Positions 28,461 to 38,970 of a DNA stretch of 64,000 nucleotides are shown one piece after another. A model generated the notes under the pieces. The model worked only from the letters and a program-made list of their open reading frames with translations. It did no database searches and was not told the origin of the DNA. The position numbers were made by a program, and so were the translations under genes. This stretch comes from Legionella waltersii (GTDB taxonomy: Bacteria; Pseudomonadota; Gammaproteobacteria; Legionellales; Legionellaceae), in contig NZ_LNZB01000041.1 in assembly GCF_001468085.1 (NCBI RefSeq), positions 130,175-194,174 of the forward strand, given 5' to 3'. The number at the start of each line of letters is the position of its first letter. Position 1 is the first letter of the stretch.

Positions 28461-30941
28461 GTGTTACATCTTATTTTGATACTATTAACCATTGGGGGTG
28501 CCGGAATTCTCTTAACCCGCCAAGCATCAATTTCTGTTTGGGCCATAAGTTACTCAATATTCCTTGCCTTATGCCTGCAATTCGGCACTTTTAGTGTTTT
28601 TGCTAAATCTTGCTTATGGGCTATAGAAGCCCTATTAGTACTAAGTGCTATCAAATCTTTAAGAAAAGAGCTTCTATCAAAAAGATTGCTCGGCCTTATC
28701 AAGAAAGCAATGCCTAATATGTCCAATACGGAAAGAGAGGCATTAGAGGCTGGCACTGTTAGTTGGGAAGGAGATATCTTCAGTGGAAACCCCGATTTTA
28801 GTAGCCTAAGGCATGCGCCAACGGTCTCCTTAACGGCTGAAGAGCAAGCATTTATGGATGGTCCTGTAAATACCCTTTGTGAGATGCTGGATGATTGGGA
28901 TATTACGCATAATCGAACTGATTTGCCCCCCGAAGTATGGCAATTTATAAAGGACAATCGTTTCTTGGGCATGATCATCCCCAAGCAATATGGCGGTCTA
29001 GAGTTTTCTGCCACTGCTCAAATGTCGATTTTAGTTACTATTTATGGGCGTTCAATCACTGCAGCTACTACGATTTCAGTTCCAAACTCACTAGGCCCAG
29101 GTGAGCTCCTACTTAAATACGGTACTGAAGAGCAAAAAAACTATTATCTTCCTCGTCTGGCTGATGGTCGAGAAATACCCTGTTTTGCTTTGACTGGACC
29201 AAATGCCGGCTCTGATGCGGCTTCAATACCTGATGTTGGAGTGGTTTGTCGTCAGGAGTTTAATGGAAAGGAAGTAATTGGCATTCGTTTAAATTGGAAT
29301 AAGCGTTACATTACCCTTTGTCCAGTTGCTACAGTGGTTGGTTTAGCCTTTAGAATGTTTGATCCTGAGAACCTATTAGGTAAGGGAGAAGACATTGGAA
29401 TCAGCTGCGCATTAATTCCAGCAAGTACACCTGGGGTGATAAAAGGGCGTAGACATTTTCCATTAAATACAGGGTTTCTAAACGGACCGACTCAAGGCAA
29501 AGATGTGTTTATACCCTTGGATTATTTAATCGGGGGTGAGGCGATGGCTGGCCAAGGTTGGCGTATGCTGATGGAGTGCTTAAGCGCAGGCCGTGCAATT
29601 TCCCTGCCTTCAAGTGCTAACGGTGGGGCTCAGGCTGTTGCTTTGGCATCTGGTGCTTACGCAAGAATTCGTAAACAATTTAATCAGCCTATCGGAAAAT
29701 TTGAGGGAATAGAAGAGCCGTTGGCAAGAATAGCAGCAACCGCCTATATTATTGACTCTTCACTGACTATGGCCGCTGCGGCAATTGATCATGGCGCTAA
29801 ACCCTCTGTTGCTGGGGCAATACTTAAATACCATACCACAGAGAGAGCAAGAGCATTGGCTCTAGATGGGATGGATATTCATGGCGGTAAAGGGATTTGT
29901 TTAGGTCCTAACAATTACATGGGTAGGGGATATCAAAGTTCACCTATTGGTATTACTGTGGAAGGTGCTAATATTTTGACGCGTAGTTTGATTATTTTCG
30001 GTCAAGGTGCGATTCGTTGTCATCCTTATGTGTTTCAAGAGCTAGAGAGCGTTCGTAACAATGATCTTGATCAATTTGATGAAGCCTTTTTTGCTCATGC
30101 TGCATTTATTATGGCTAACTTCACGAAATCACTGATCTTTGGGTGGACAGATGCTAAGTTTAGCAAGGCTCCGGCTAGTTCAGTGAAAAGGTACTACCAG
30201 TTAATCCATAAATACAGTACTAATTTAGCCTTCTTAGCTGACTTTTCAATGGTAGTCTTGGGTGGGGAGTTAAAGCGCAAAGAAAAACTGTCCGCTCGAC
30301 TTGGGGATATGCTTAGTTGTTTATACATGGCATCTGCTGTTCTAAAACGATTTTATGAAGATGGTGAGCCCCAGCCTGATCTTCCTTTAGTTCATTGGAG
30401 CTGCCAACAATTATTGCACGAGTGCGAAGAAGCCATGCATGGAGTAATTATTAATTTCCCTGCTCGCTGGGCCAGAATAGTATTATCATTAATCATTAAG
30501 CCACTAGGAAATAAGCGTCATAAACCTACTGATGGTTTAGGGCACAAAGTTGCCAAGATACTGATAGAGCCTAATGATACGAGGAACCGCTTAACGCGCT
30601 TGGTGTATAAAAAAGCGGGTGAGAATTGTCCTTTAGGACGAATGGAGGAGGCATTCCATAAAATTTGTGCAGTAGAGGAGTTAGAACGAAAAGTGATGAA
30701 AGCAGTCAAGGATGATCGCATTAAATCATTATTGTTCTTTGATCAAATTAAAGATGCACAACAGCTTGGAATAATTTCAGCGGTTGAAGCGAAACAATTA
30801 GAAGAAGCAGAACAGGCAAGGCAAGACGTGATTAAAGTGGATGACTTTGCAGATGAAGAATTGCGTCGTGCTTTTTCTGATAAAGTAGAGGTAAAATCAA
30901 GAAAAAAGCAGGCGTCTGAAAAGGATTTAGAAACAGTTTGA
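28461..30941 (+). CDS. fadE: Acyl-CoA dehydrogenase FadE
   Basis: First step of fatty acid beta-oxidation: FAD-dependent oxidation of acyl-CoA to trans-2-enoyl-CoA. The 826 residues match the long FadE type (E. coli, 814). Two N-terminal hydrophobic segments (residues about 1-55) are followed by the acyl-CoA dehydrogenase core (IPKQYGGLEFSA, CFALTGPNAGSDAASIPD, LSAGRAISLPSSANGG, GMDIHGGKGICLGPNNYMGRGY) and the C-terminal DUF1974 extension. The GTG start at 28461 has AAGGAGA 6 bases upstream. It lies 43 bases after the hydrolase gene and is followed by a strong hairpin. Confidence 0.95.
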   Translation: MLHLILILLTIGGAGILLTRQASISVWAISYSIFLALCLQFGTFSVFAKSCLWAIEALLVLSAIKSLRKELLSKRLLGLIKKAMPNMSNTEREALEAGTVSWEGDIFSGNPDFSSLRHAPTVSLTAEEQAFMDGPVNTLCEMLDDWDITHNRTDLPPEVWQFIKDNRFLGMIIPKQYGGLEFSATAQMSILVTIYGRSITAATTISVPNSLGPGELLLKYGTEEQKNYYLPRLADGREIPCFALTGPNAGSDAASIPDVGVVCRQEFNGKEVIGIRLNWNKRYITLCPVATVVGLAFRMFDPENLLGKGEDIGISCALIPASTPGVIKGRRHFPLNTGFLNGPTQGKDVFIPLDYLIGGEAMAGQGWRMLMECLSAGRAISLPSSANGGAQAVALASGAYARIRKQFNQPIGKFEGIEEPLARIAATAYIIDSSLTMAAAAIDHGAKPSVAGAILKYHTTERARALALDGMDIHGGKGICLGPNNYMGRGYQSSPIGITVEGANILTRSLIIFGQGAIRCHPYVFQELESVRNNDLDQFDEAFFAHAAFIMANFTKSLIFGWTDAKFSKAPASSVKRYYQLIHKYSTNLAFLADFSMVVLGGELKRKEKLSARLGDMLSCLYMASAVLKRFYEDGEPQPDLPLVHWSCQQLLHECEEAMHGVIINFPARWARIVLSLIIKPLGNKRHKPTDGLGHKVAKILIEPNDTRNRLTRLVYKKAGENCPLGRMEEAFHKICAVEELERKVMKAVKDDRIKSLLFFDQIKDAQQLGIISAVEAKQLEEAEQARQDVIKVDDFADEELRRAFSDKVEVKSRKKQASEKDLETV

Positions 30942-30950
30942 TTAATCACA

Positions 30951-30974
30951 AGGCTAGGCTATAAAGCCTAGCCT
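30951..30974. terminator. Perfect 10-bp hairpin after fadE
   Basis: AGGCTAGGCT and AGCCTAGCCT form a perfect 10-bp stem with a 4-base loop, 9 bases past the fadE stop and 32 bases before the stop of the convergent gene on the minus strand. There is no T-run on either side, so it may be a weak or bidirectional terminator or an mRNA-end stabiliser. Confidence 0.6.
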
Positions 30975-31005
30975 AATCAATGCATGGTTAAATTATTCCA
31001 ACGAG

Positions 31006-31983
31006 TTAAGATCCTAAGGTAACCCTTTGTGTTAGATCAAGATCTAGCCCTCCAAGCTCTTGTTCTATTGCTGCTACCCTAAGTGGATCTTTACCCAAAA
31101 TACTTTCTATAACGAAGTCTTTATAAAAATCCTTTTGTGCCATTTGAAACTCTTTAACTAATGCTGGTTTATCTTTTGGGTTATCCCATATCATGTATAC
31201 AGTAACATAAAAGTGTGTCATTAAATCTTGATATTTCTCGCGAAGATCAGGCGATAGTGTTTCAACATCAACATACATAGGATTTAACTCCATACTCAGG
31301 CTTAAAAAGCCAGGTCGTTGAACTTTACCTAAAACAGTTGAGCAATGCGCAGCACTGAGTGTAAGTTCACTTTCACCGCTATAATCCATCGTATCTCCAG
31401 TTACACTTAATTGTGCATCTGTGCGCTCATAAATTTGGAATTGCTGTTGCGTTTGAGGAATGTTGAGGGTGTTAAAGACTAACATTTCATTCCCTTTCCC
31501 TAGCCAATTACCAAAACTAAAACCAGTCCAGAATTTAAGTGTTGTTGAAACACCTTTGATATCACCATCTTGGTGTTTTAACATGTTTTTTCTTGTTGCT
31601 TCTACATCGAGTTCTTTAAGCTTGTCATCTTTAAACACAAACAGTTTAGCGCGCCCAAGAATTCCCTTCATTTGTCGATTCAGTGCGCTCATTGATTCTG
31701 CGTTACTTTGCCCTCTTACTACACATTTCTCCAACCAAGGGTTCATCAATAACCCCATGACACTATAAGGAGGACGTACACTTGCTTGTTTTGGAGAACT
31801 TGGTTGCTTTAACAGAGGTAAACCCTTAAATGTGCATGATGTAAAGCCATGTGTGGTTAACACGTATCTTTCAGAGGCTGTTACTTTGTCATAATAACCA
31901 CTGTTTGCAGCAGTCCATAAAGCTCTTGAACTAACCTTTCTTGATTTTGGAACTTTTACAAACATTGAACCGAATCTTAACAT
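31006..31983 (-). CDS. Hypothetical protein of unknown family
   Basis: I do not recognise this protein of 325 residues. It has no signal peptide or membrane segment. The N-terminus is basic (FVKVPKSRKVSSRALWTAANSG). A middle region (NRQMKGILGRAKLFVFKDDKLKELDVEATRKNML) looks helical. The C-terminus is EQELGGLDLDLTQRVTLGS. The ATG at 31983 was chosen because GGGG lies 6 bases upstream. An ATG at 31989 and a TTG at 31995 are in frame. It is a single-gene unit between fadE and a repeat-bearing gap. In a Legionella such orphan cytosolic proteins are often Dot/Icm effector candidates, but nothing here proves it. Confidence 0.7.
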   Translation of the reverse strand: MLRFGSMFVKVPKSRKVSSRALWTAANSGYYDKVTASERYVLTTHGFTSCTFKGLPLLKQPSSPKQASVRPPYSVMGLLMNPWLEKCVVRGQSNAESMSALNRQMKGILGRAKLFVFKDDKLKELDVEATRKNMLKHQDGDIKGVSTTLKFWTGFSFGNWLGKGNEMLVFNTLNIPQTQQQFQIYERTDAQLSVTGDTMDYSGESELTLSAAHCSTVLGKVQRPGFLSLSMELNPMYVDVETLSPDLREKYQDLMTHFYVTVYMIWDNPKDKPALVKEFQMAQKDFYKDFVIESILGKDPLRVAAIEQELGGLDLDLTQRVTLGS

Positions 31984-32116
31984 GGCCATCCCCAATATAA
32001 ATATTTATTACATATAGTATATTTTAAGCCCAGGAGGAAATATTATCAAACTGAAATAATAAAATGCAGAGTGTTATTCAATGGTAATTCTTGATCTTAG
32101 ATGAAATGAAATTATC

Positions 32117-32230
32117 AACAGTAGTTAAAAAACTCACGGTAGTGGCAAAAAGTTGTTTTAATGAGGGAGTTTAGTACGAATGAATAACCTATTTTAACGA
32201 AGAGATTGTAAGTCTCTCGTAACTACTGTT
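32117..32230. repeat. Small terminal-inverted-repeat element, copy B
   Basis: Perfect 11-bp terminal inverted repeats, AACAGTAGTTA (32117-32127) and TAACTACTGTT (32220-32230), enclose 114 bp. The interior shares AATGAGGGAGTTTAG (32160-32174) and, after it, a TATTTTAACGAAGA block (about 32190-32203) with copy A at 1155-1279. The terminal repeats themselves differ between the copies. It occupies the middle of an otherwise empty 390-base gap between the 31006-31983 gene and minE. Confidence 0.6.
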
Positions 32231-32374
32231 CTAATTTGAATTATTTGCTGGTGTATTAAAATTTATCCATTGCTTTTTAACTGAATTGTTGGTGTAGGTA
32301 AACAATAGCTATTTATAAAGCATTTCCTATGCAATTATAAAATTTGAATGGGTTCTAGAGCTACTTCAACAAGA

Positions 32375-32638
32375 TTAAACTTCTTCAGTAGCTTTATCCG
32401 GCATCGTAATATTCAGTTCTAACACGGAACTATCAGCCATGCGCTCTAAATTGACGCTGACTTGATCTTTGCTAATATTGACGTATTTAGCAATGACTGC
32501 AAGAATTTCTTCCTGCAGCTTTGGCAGATAATCTGGTGTATTACGTTGAGAGCGTTCATGCGATATGATAATTTGCAAGCGCTCTTTAGCAACGGATGCA
32601 GTTGAGTTCCTTCTGCGCAAGTAATTAAAAATACTCAT
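32375..32638 (-). CDS. minE: Cell division topological specificity factor MinE
   Basis: Stimulates MinD ATPase and drives pole-to-pole oscillation so that division occurs at mid-cell. 87 residues, with the MinD-activating region [20 protein letters not shown] (residues about 14-33) preceded by the membrane-binding N-terminus [10 protein letters not shown]. The C-terminal topology domain follows. The start overlaps the minD stop by 4 bases. Confidence 0.95.
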   Translation of the reverse strand: MSIFNYLRRRNSTASVAKERLQIIISHERSQRNTPDYLPKLQEEILAVIAKYVNISKDQVSVNLERMADSSVLELNITMPDKATEEV

Positions 32639-33477
32639 ACAGTCACTTCCTCCTTATTTTTACTGAACAAGCGACGTAATAATCCTTTTTTATCAGTACT
32701 TATAAACCGCATCGGTTTTTCTTCACCAAGAAAACGTGCAATTGCATCTTGATAGGCAAGTCCTGCATCGCTAGACTCATCCAGAATAACTGGTGTACCT
32801 GTGTTTGAAGCTTTTAAAACAGATTTCGATTCAGGGATCACACCAATTAATGGAATCGCTAAAATCTCTTTGACATCAGTAACGGACAACATTTCTCCAC
32901 GCTCAACCCTTTCAGGGTCATAGCGAGTAATGAGCAAGTGTTCTTGAACCGGTGGGGCACCCTCGATTGCACGCTTTGTTTTACTGGCTAGAATACCTAG
33001 TATTCTGTCTGAATCACGAACCGATGATACTTCGGGATTCGTCACTACAATCGCATGGTCAGCAAAGTACATTGCCATTAATGCACCTGTTTCAATGCCA
33101 GCTGGAGAATCACAGATGATAAATTCAAATTCTTTTGATAGCTCATTTAATGCTTTTTCAACACCTTCTAAACTCAAAGCATCTTTATCTCTGGTTTGAG
33201 ATGCAGGTAGTATGAATAAATTAGGTACTCTTTTATCTTTAATGAGAGCTTGATTTAAACTGGCCTCACCATTAATGACATTAATAAAATCATAAACGAC
33301 TCGTCGCTCACAACCCATAATAATATCAAGATTACGTAAGCCAATATCAAAATCAATGACTACTGTCTTATGGCCAAGCATGGCTAAACCAGAAGAGATA
33401 GCTGCAGAAGAAGTGGTTTTACCTACTCCACCTTTACCTGATGTAATTACAATTATTTTAGTCAACGCTGAACCCAT
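32635..33477 (-). CDS. minD: Septum-site determining protein MinD
   Basis: ParA-like ATPase that binds membrane and recruits MinC. The deviant Walker A is [11 protein letters not shown]. Other motifs are [28 protein letters not shown] and [14 protein letters not shown]. The amphipathic C-terminal helix is [13 protein letters not shown]. Two starts are possible: ATG 33477 ([10 protein letters not shown], 280 residues) and TTG 33465, which would give the more usual [13 protein letters not shown]. The ATG is reported. A far longer form from 33510 is unlikely. minC, normally the first gene of the operon, is not adjacent. Confidence 0.95.
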   Translation of the reverse strand: MGSALTKIIVITSGKGGVGKTTSSAAISSGLAMLGHKTVVIDFDIGLRNLDIIMGCERRVVYDFINVINGEASLNQALIKDKRVPNLFILPASQTRDKDALSLEGVEKALNELSKEFEFIICDSPAGIETGALMAMYFADHAIVVTNPEVSSVRDSDRILGILASKTKRAIEGAPPVQEHLLITRYDPERVERGEMLSVTDVKEILAIPLIGVIPESKSVLKASNTGTPVILDESSDAGLAYQDAIARFLGEEKPMRFISTDKKGLLRRLFSKNKEEVTV

Positions 33478-33610
33478 CCTATAATTTGATTCAACACAAA
33501 TTTTATACATCAGTTTACACGTTATCGGATGGGAAATTCAAGTTATAACGTTTAATTATTGATACTGTCAGAAATACCAATAAAATGATAACTGGTTCTA
33601 TAGATTTAGA

Positions 33611-33639
33611 TGTTAATCTTTGTGAATTTGTTGTATACT
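33611..33639 (+). promoter_or_regulatory. Weak candidate promoter for guaB
   Basis: A -10 element TATACT (33634-33639) lies 33 bases before the guaB ATG. A poor -35 (TGTTAA, 33611-33616) stands 17 bases further up. A Shine-Dalgarno GGAGTGAG precedes the start. The 194-base gap to minD (divergent) must carry promoters for both directions. Confidence 0.3.
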
Positions 33640-33665
33640 ATTTGGTTATTTAACCACTGGAGTGA

Positions 33666-35144
<1,479 letters not shown>

Positions 35145-35146
35145 GA

Positions 35147-36724
35147 ATGACAAGTTTAAAGCAGCACCCACTCCTTATTTTAGATTTTGGTTCTCAATAC
35201 ACACAATTGATAGCACGAAGAGTGCGTGAAATGGGGGTTTATTGTGAAATACACCCCTACTTTATTGAGAAGTCTATTTTTGAAACCCTAAGTCCTTGTG
35301 GTGTTATTTTATCGGGGGGACCATCTACCGTAACAGAAGATGGGAATCCTGAAGCACCGATGTGGTTATATGAATGTCAAATCCCATTATTGGGAATTTG
35401 TTATGGCATGCAAACCATGGCTAAACAGTTAGGTGGTCAGGTGGAGTCCTCATCGATCAGAGAATTTGGTTATGCAGAAGTTAGACTTCACGGACATAGT
35501 CAGTTATTAGAAAACATCGAGGATAGAGTAGAAGACCTTGATGGTTCTGTCTTAGATGTATGGATGAGTCATGGAGATAAGGTCACTCAGCTTCCACCGG
35601 GCTTTGAAATAATCTGTGAAACTCAGAATGCTCCTATTTCAGGAATGGCTGATCAATCGAAAAATTGGTTTGGTTTACAGTTTCACCCTGAAGTCACTCA
35701 TACTAAACAGGGTTTGCGCATATTACAGAGATTTGTAATTGATATCTGCCATGCAGCTACTGATTGGACCGCAGATCACATCATTGAAGAAGCCATAAGA
35801 AAAATTAAATCACAGGTTGGTACTGATAAAGTTTTGCTGGGCTTGTCGGGTGGGGTTGATTCTTCAGTGGTGGCGGCATTACTTCATAGAGCAATTGGTG
35901 ATCAATTAATTTGTGTGTTTGTGGATACGGGTTTGCTTCGATTGAATGAAGCGGATCAAGTCATGCAAATGTTTGGTCGGCACATGGGGGTAAAAATCAT
36001 TGCCGTTAATGCTGAAGAGAAATTCTTGAATGCTTTGAAGGGAGTCACATGCCCAGAAGAAAAGAGAAAAATCATTGGTCGCACATTTATTGAAGTGTTT
36101 GATGACGAGGCTCATAAACAAACTGATGTAAAATGGTTGGCTCAAGGTACAATCTACCCTGATGTGATTGAATCAGCAGCAACCAATGCTCATGGAACAT
36201 CGGTGGTCATTAAATCTCACCATAATGTAGGCGGTCTCCCAGAGACCCTTAATTTAAGTCTTTTAGAGCCAATTCGTGAATTGTTTAAAGACGAAGTCAG
36301 AAAAATTGGACTTGAATTGGGATTGCCTTATGACATGGTCTACAGACATCCATTTCCAGGACCAGGTTTAGGTGTCAGAATCCTTGCAGAAGTTAAGAAA
36401 GAGTATGCTGATATTCTAAGAAAAGCAGATGCTGTATTTATTGAGGAATTACGCGCTCATCAACTGTACCATAAAGTGAGTCAAGCTTTTGCAGTCTTTT
36501 TACCGGTAAAAAGCGTTGGTGTGATGGGGGACGGTCGTCGTTATGACTACGTTATTTGCTTACGCGCTGTAGAAACCATTGATTTTATGACCGCTCATTG
36601 GTCGCACTTACCATGGGATTTTCTAGGAAAAGTGTCTAACCGAATCATTAATGAAGTGAAGGGAGTATCCAGGGTAACCTATGACATTTCCGGAAAGCCA
36701 CCAGCTACTATTGAATGGGAATGA
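35147..36724 (+). CDS. guaA: GMP synthase (glutamine-hydrolysing)
   Basis: Converts XMP to GMP with glutamine and ATP. The N-terminal amidotransferase (about 1-200) has C85 in GICYGMQ and the His-Glu pair in [10 protein letters not shown]. The ATP pyrophosphatase P-loop is [11 protein letters not shown]. The C-terminal dimerisation domain contains [11 protein letters not shown] and ends in PPATIEWE. 525 residues as in E. coli. It forms an operon with guaB, and its stop overlaps the tadA start. Confidence 0.97.
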   Translation: MTSLKQHPLLILDFGSQYTQLIARRVREMGVYCEIHPYFIEKSIFETLSPCGVILSGGPSTVTEDGNPEAPMWLYECQIPLLGICYGMQTMAKQLGGQVESSSIREFGYAEVRLHGHSQLLENIEDRVEDLDGSVLDVWMSHGDKVTQLPPGFEIICETQNAPISGMADQSKNWFGLQFHPEVTHTKQGLRILQRFVIDICHAATDWTADHIIEEAIRKIKSQVGTDKVLLGLSGGVDSSVVAALLHRAIGDQLICVFVDTGLLRLNEADQVMQMFGRHMGVKIIAVNAEEKFLNALKGVTCPEEKRKIIGRTFIEVFDDEAHKQTDVKWLAQGTIYPDVIESAATNAHGTSVVIKSHHNVGGLPETLNLSLLEPIRELFKDEVRKIGLELGLPYDMVYRHPFPGPGLGVRILAEVKKEYADILRKADAVFIEELRAHQLYHKVSQAFAVFLPVKSVGVMGDGRRYDYVICLRAVETIDFMTAHWSHLPWDFLGKVSNRIINEVKGVSRVTYDISGKPPATIEWE

Positions 36725-37170
36725 ACGATAAACATTGGATGAACTTAGCTTATGAACAAGCTTTGCTTGCGCAAAGTTGCGATGAGGTTCCTGTTGGAGC
36801 CGTTTTGGTCGATAAAGACAATCAATTTTTAAGTTCTGGTCATAATCTTACTTTGAAAACCAATGATCCAAGCTCACATGCTGAAGTAATAGCAATTCGA
36901 CAGGCGGCCTTAAAGTTAGGAAATCACAGGCTACTCGGTACTACTCTTTATGTGACGTTAGAGCCATGTGCTATGTGCGCAGGCTTACTGGTACACGCTC
37001 GAGTAAAAAGAGTGGTTTTTGCAACTCGAGACTTTAGGAGTGGTGCCGCAGGTTCCACCCTCAATTTATTAAACGGCTCATCGTTGAACCATTCAGTAAT
37101 CATAGACGAAGGTGTCATGCAGAAAGAATGCTCCTTATTATTGTCTGACTTTTTTAAACAGTGTCGCTAA
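36721..37170 (+). CDS. tadA: tRNA-specific adenosine deaminase TadA
   Basis: Deaminates adenosine 34 to inosine in the anticodon of tRNA(Arg). The zinc and catalytic residues are visible: H53 and E55 in SHAEVIAI, and C83 and C86 in [10 protein letters not shown]. 149 residues. The ATG at 36721 overlaps the guaA stop (ATGA), so it was preferred to an ATG two codons upstream. The spacing of the motifs matches E. coli TadA. A partial stem, GGTTCAGCC/GGCTGACC at 37202-37220, lies downstream and could end the transcript. Confidence 0.93.
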   Translation: MNDKHWMNLAYEQALLAQSCDEVPVGAVLVDKDNQFLSSGHNLTLKTNDPSSHAEVIAIRQAALKLGNHRLLGTTLYVTLEPCAMCAGLLVHARVKRVVFATRDFRSGAAGSTLNLLNGSSLNHSVIIDEGVMQKECSLLLSDFFKQCR

Positions 37171-37323
37171 ACATATAAGGTGATTTGAAATTGATGGGTT
37201 AAGGTTCAGCCTGGGCTGACCGCAGACTGTAATTACATCAAGTGATCAAATAAAATCCATTATGTTTATATTTGATAACAAAGGTGGTATAATTGTAATT
37301 ATAGATCAAATAAAGGCCGTATT

Positions 37324-38467
37324 ATGAATTATCAAAAATTCAAAGCTTGGGTATTAGAGGTCACTAAATTATACGGTGCAGATAAGGATCTTGCTCCCCA
37401 TTTCGATGAGCTTCTACAAATTATTAATTCACCATTACAAGAGAATAATCAACCAAAAGGATCAACTACCGCACAAATTCGTGCTAAATTATCTCGGATT
37501 GTTCAAATAGCAGGAAATAGGGACAAGCCGTTAACTATCGAAGATTCTCAAGGGGAGTCCGCGGGTAAATATTATCATAAGTTTTCTGTTAAAAGTGAAC
37601 TTGAGGAGTTTATTGAAAGTTATCCAAAGTCTATAGTGGAAGCAAATGTGGATGTTCAAAAACCATTAACAAGTAACTCACAACCACTAGTGAGTACGCA
37701 GGAGCTTGCAAAGCCTCTACTACCTTCAAGAAATGAGTCACAACCGTTGGTGCATCATAATCCTCAAAGAATAGATTTTACAATAAGAGAAATAGTGAAC
37801 ACACGATTACATGCAAAAATGCTTGAAGTTAAAATGGATGATACTGAATGGCACAAACTCTTTATTGAAAAGAACTACTACGTCTCTGCTACGGTTACCT
37901 CAGACAGTAAATTTAACGGAAAGTAACTGGGATGATCCATCTGTTCGCATAGAGTTTCAGGCATTCATTGATTATCATAGTATGTATAATCCCGATCAGC
38001 CTAGACCGGATTTAAAAAGAAATAATCCAGAAGAACTAATTGATTATTCAATACAGTTAGGTATAAACAGCGAAGGTTATGCAAGCAAAGTTAACGTTTT
38101 TAAAAGTAGCTATATCAAGGCTGCTAAGAATATGGATGTGGCAACGCAACATCAAAAAGGTTTAGCAGCAATCAAAAACCTGATAGAAACTCACTCTTGG
38201 AAACTTGGATCATGGGGCAGCTGCTCAAAAATAGAGGTGAATGGGGTTCCAAAAGAAATACCAAAGCACATTTATCAGATCTACAAAACAATTGAAAACG
38301 TTGAAAAACAGGAGCTGGATCCTACAATCGCTTTAACCGAAATTGGTAATATAGCCGATCATGCATTAAAAAATGCGCCGACTTGGTTTAAAAGTCTTAG
38401 AGGAAGAGATCAAGAAACAACCGATGTTTATACCGAAATTTCTAAACTATCTCATCCAAATAATTGA
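37324..38467 (+). pseudogene. Orphan gene split by a frameshift
   Basis: Two overlapping open frames lie on the same strand: 37324-37926 (200 residues) and a +1-shifted frame continuing to 38467, open from 37811. The second has no RBS, and its overlapping part reads as junk, while sense-like sequence resumes at LPQTVNLTESNWDDPSVRI. The best reading is one ancestral protein of about 380 residues with an indel near 37885-37905, or an assembly error there. I do not recognise the family. The first part has a Pro/Ser linker with SQPLV repeated. The second part is helical and charged (KAAKNMDVATQHQKGLAAIK, PKHIYQIYKTIENVEKQEL). There is no signal peptide. An effector relic is possible but unproven. 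It is flanked downstream by the nested palindrome. Confidence 0.55.
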
Positions 38468-38484
38468 GTTTAAATGTTTGGAGT

Positions 38485-38922
38485 GATGATCTGCTCCCTA
38501 ATGACTGAGGAATCGACTCATTTTTTAAAATGAGGCATTTATACCAAAGGTCGGGCGCTTCGCCTAATGGCGCTGTCTTAAGCAGTGTCATTAGGCTCAT
38601 CTATCCGGCCGGCCAGCATCGTTCCGCTTGCTTACGCGCGCGGCTCGGTTATTTATTTGCTGTCTGAATCAAATCCTAGTCACAGCAGGGAGTGAACTGA
38701 GCCGCGCGCGTAAGCAAGCGGATACGGAACTATCCACTTTTACGAATGATGCTGCTTAAGGGCGGCGCCATTAGGCGAAGCGCCGGACCTACGATTACTG
38801 ACCATCAGAGAAGAGATTAGTTGATGCACTATAATAGGAGTCGATTTCTCAGCCCTAACGGTAACGGTTCGGATTTTTTGCATGAATTCAACCGAGCTGA
38901 GACCGTAAGGGAGCAGATCATC
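38485..38922 (+). repeat. Nested-palindrome element, copy 2 (most complete)
   Basis: A 438-bp non-coding unit fills the gap between the broken gene and glnD. The outermost repeats GATGATCTGCTCCCT (38485-38499) and its exact complement (38908-38922) are perfect over 15 bp. Inside lie CTGAGGAATCGACTCA near the left end and its partner GAGTCGATTTCTCAG near the right. A second pair follows around GCTTCGCCTAATGGCGC and its partner near 38765-38785. The 27-bp core arms are 38624-38650 and 38695-38721, with a loop of about 44 bp. An end-hairpin (38853-38911) sits on the right. There is no coding capacity and no transposase. Confidence 0.85.
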
Positions 38923-38970
38923 GGCCAAATCAAACATTAACTATTGAATGCACAAGAATCAAATTCCCAT

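Noticed and set aside
38740-38937. 65-residue open frame near glnD
   Set aside because: It lies mostly inside the non-coding palindromic element and its sequence simply follows the repeat.
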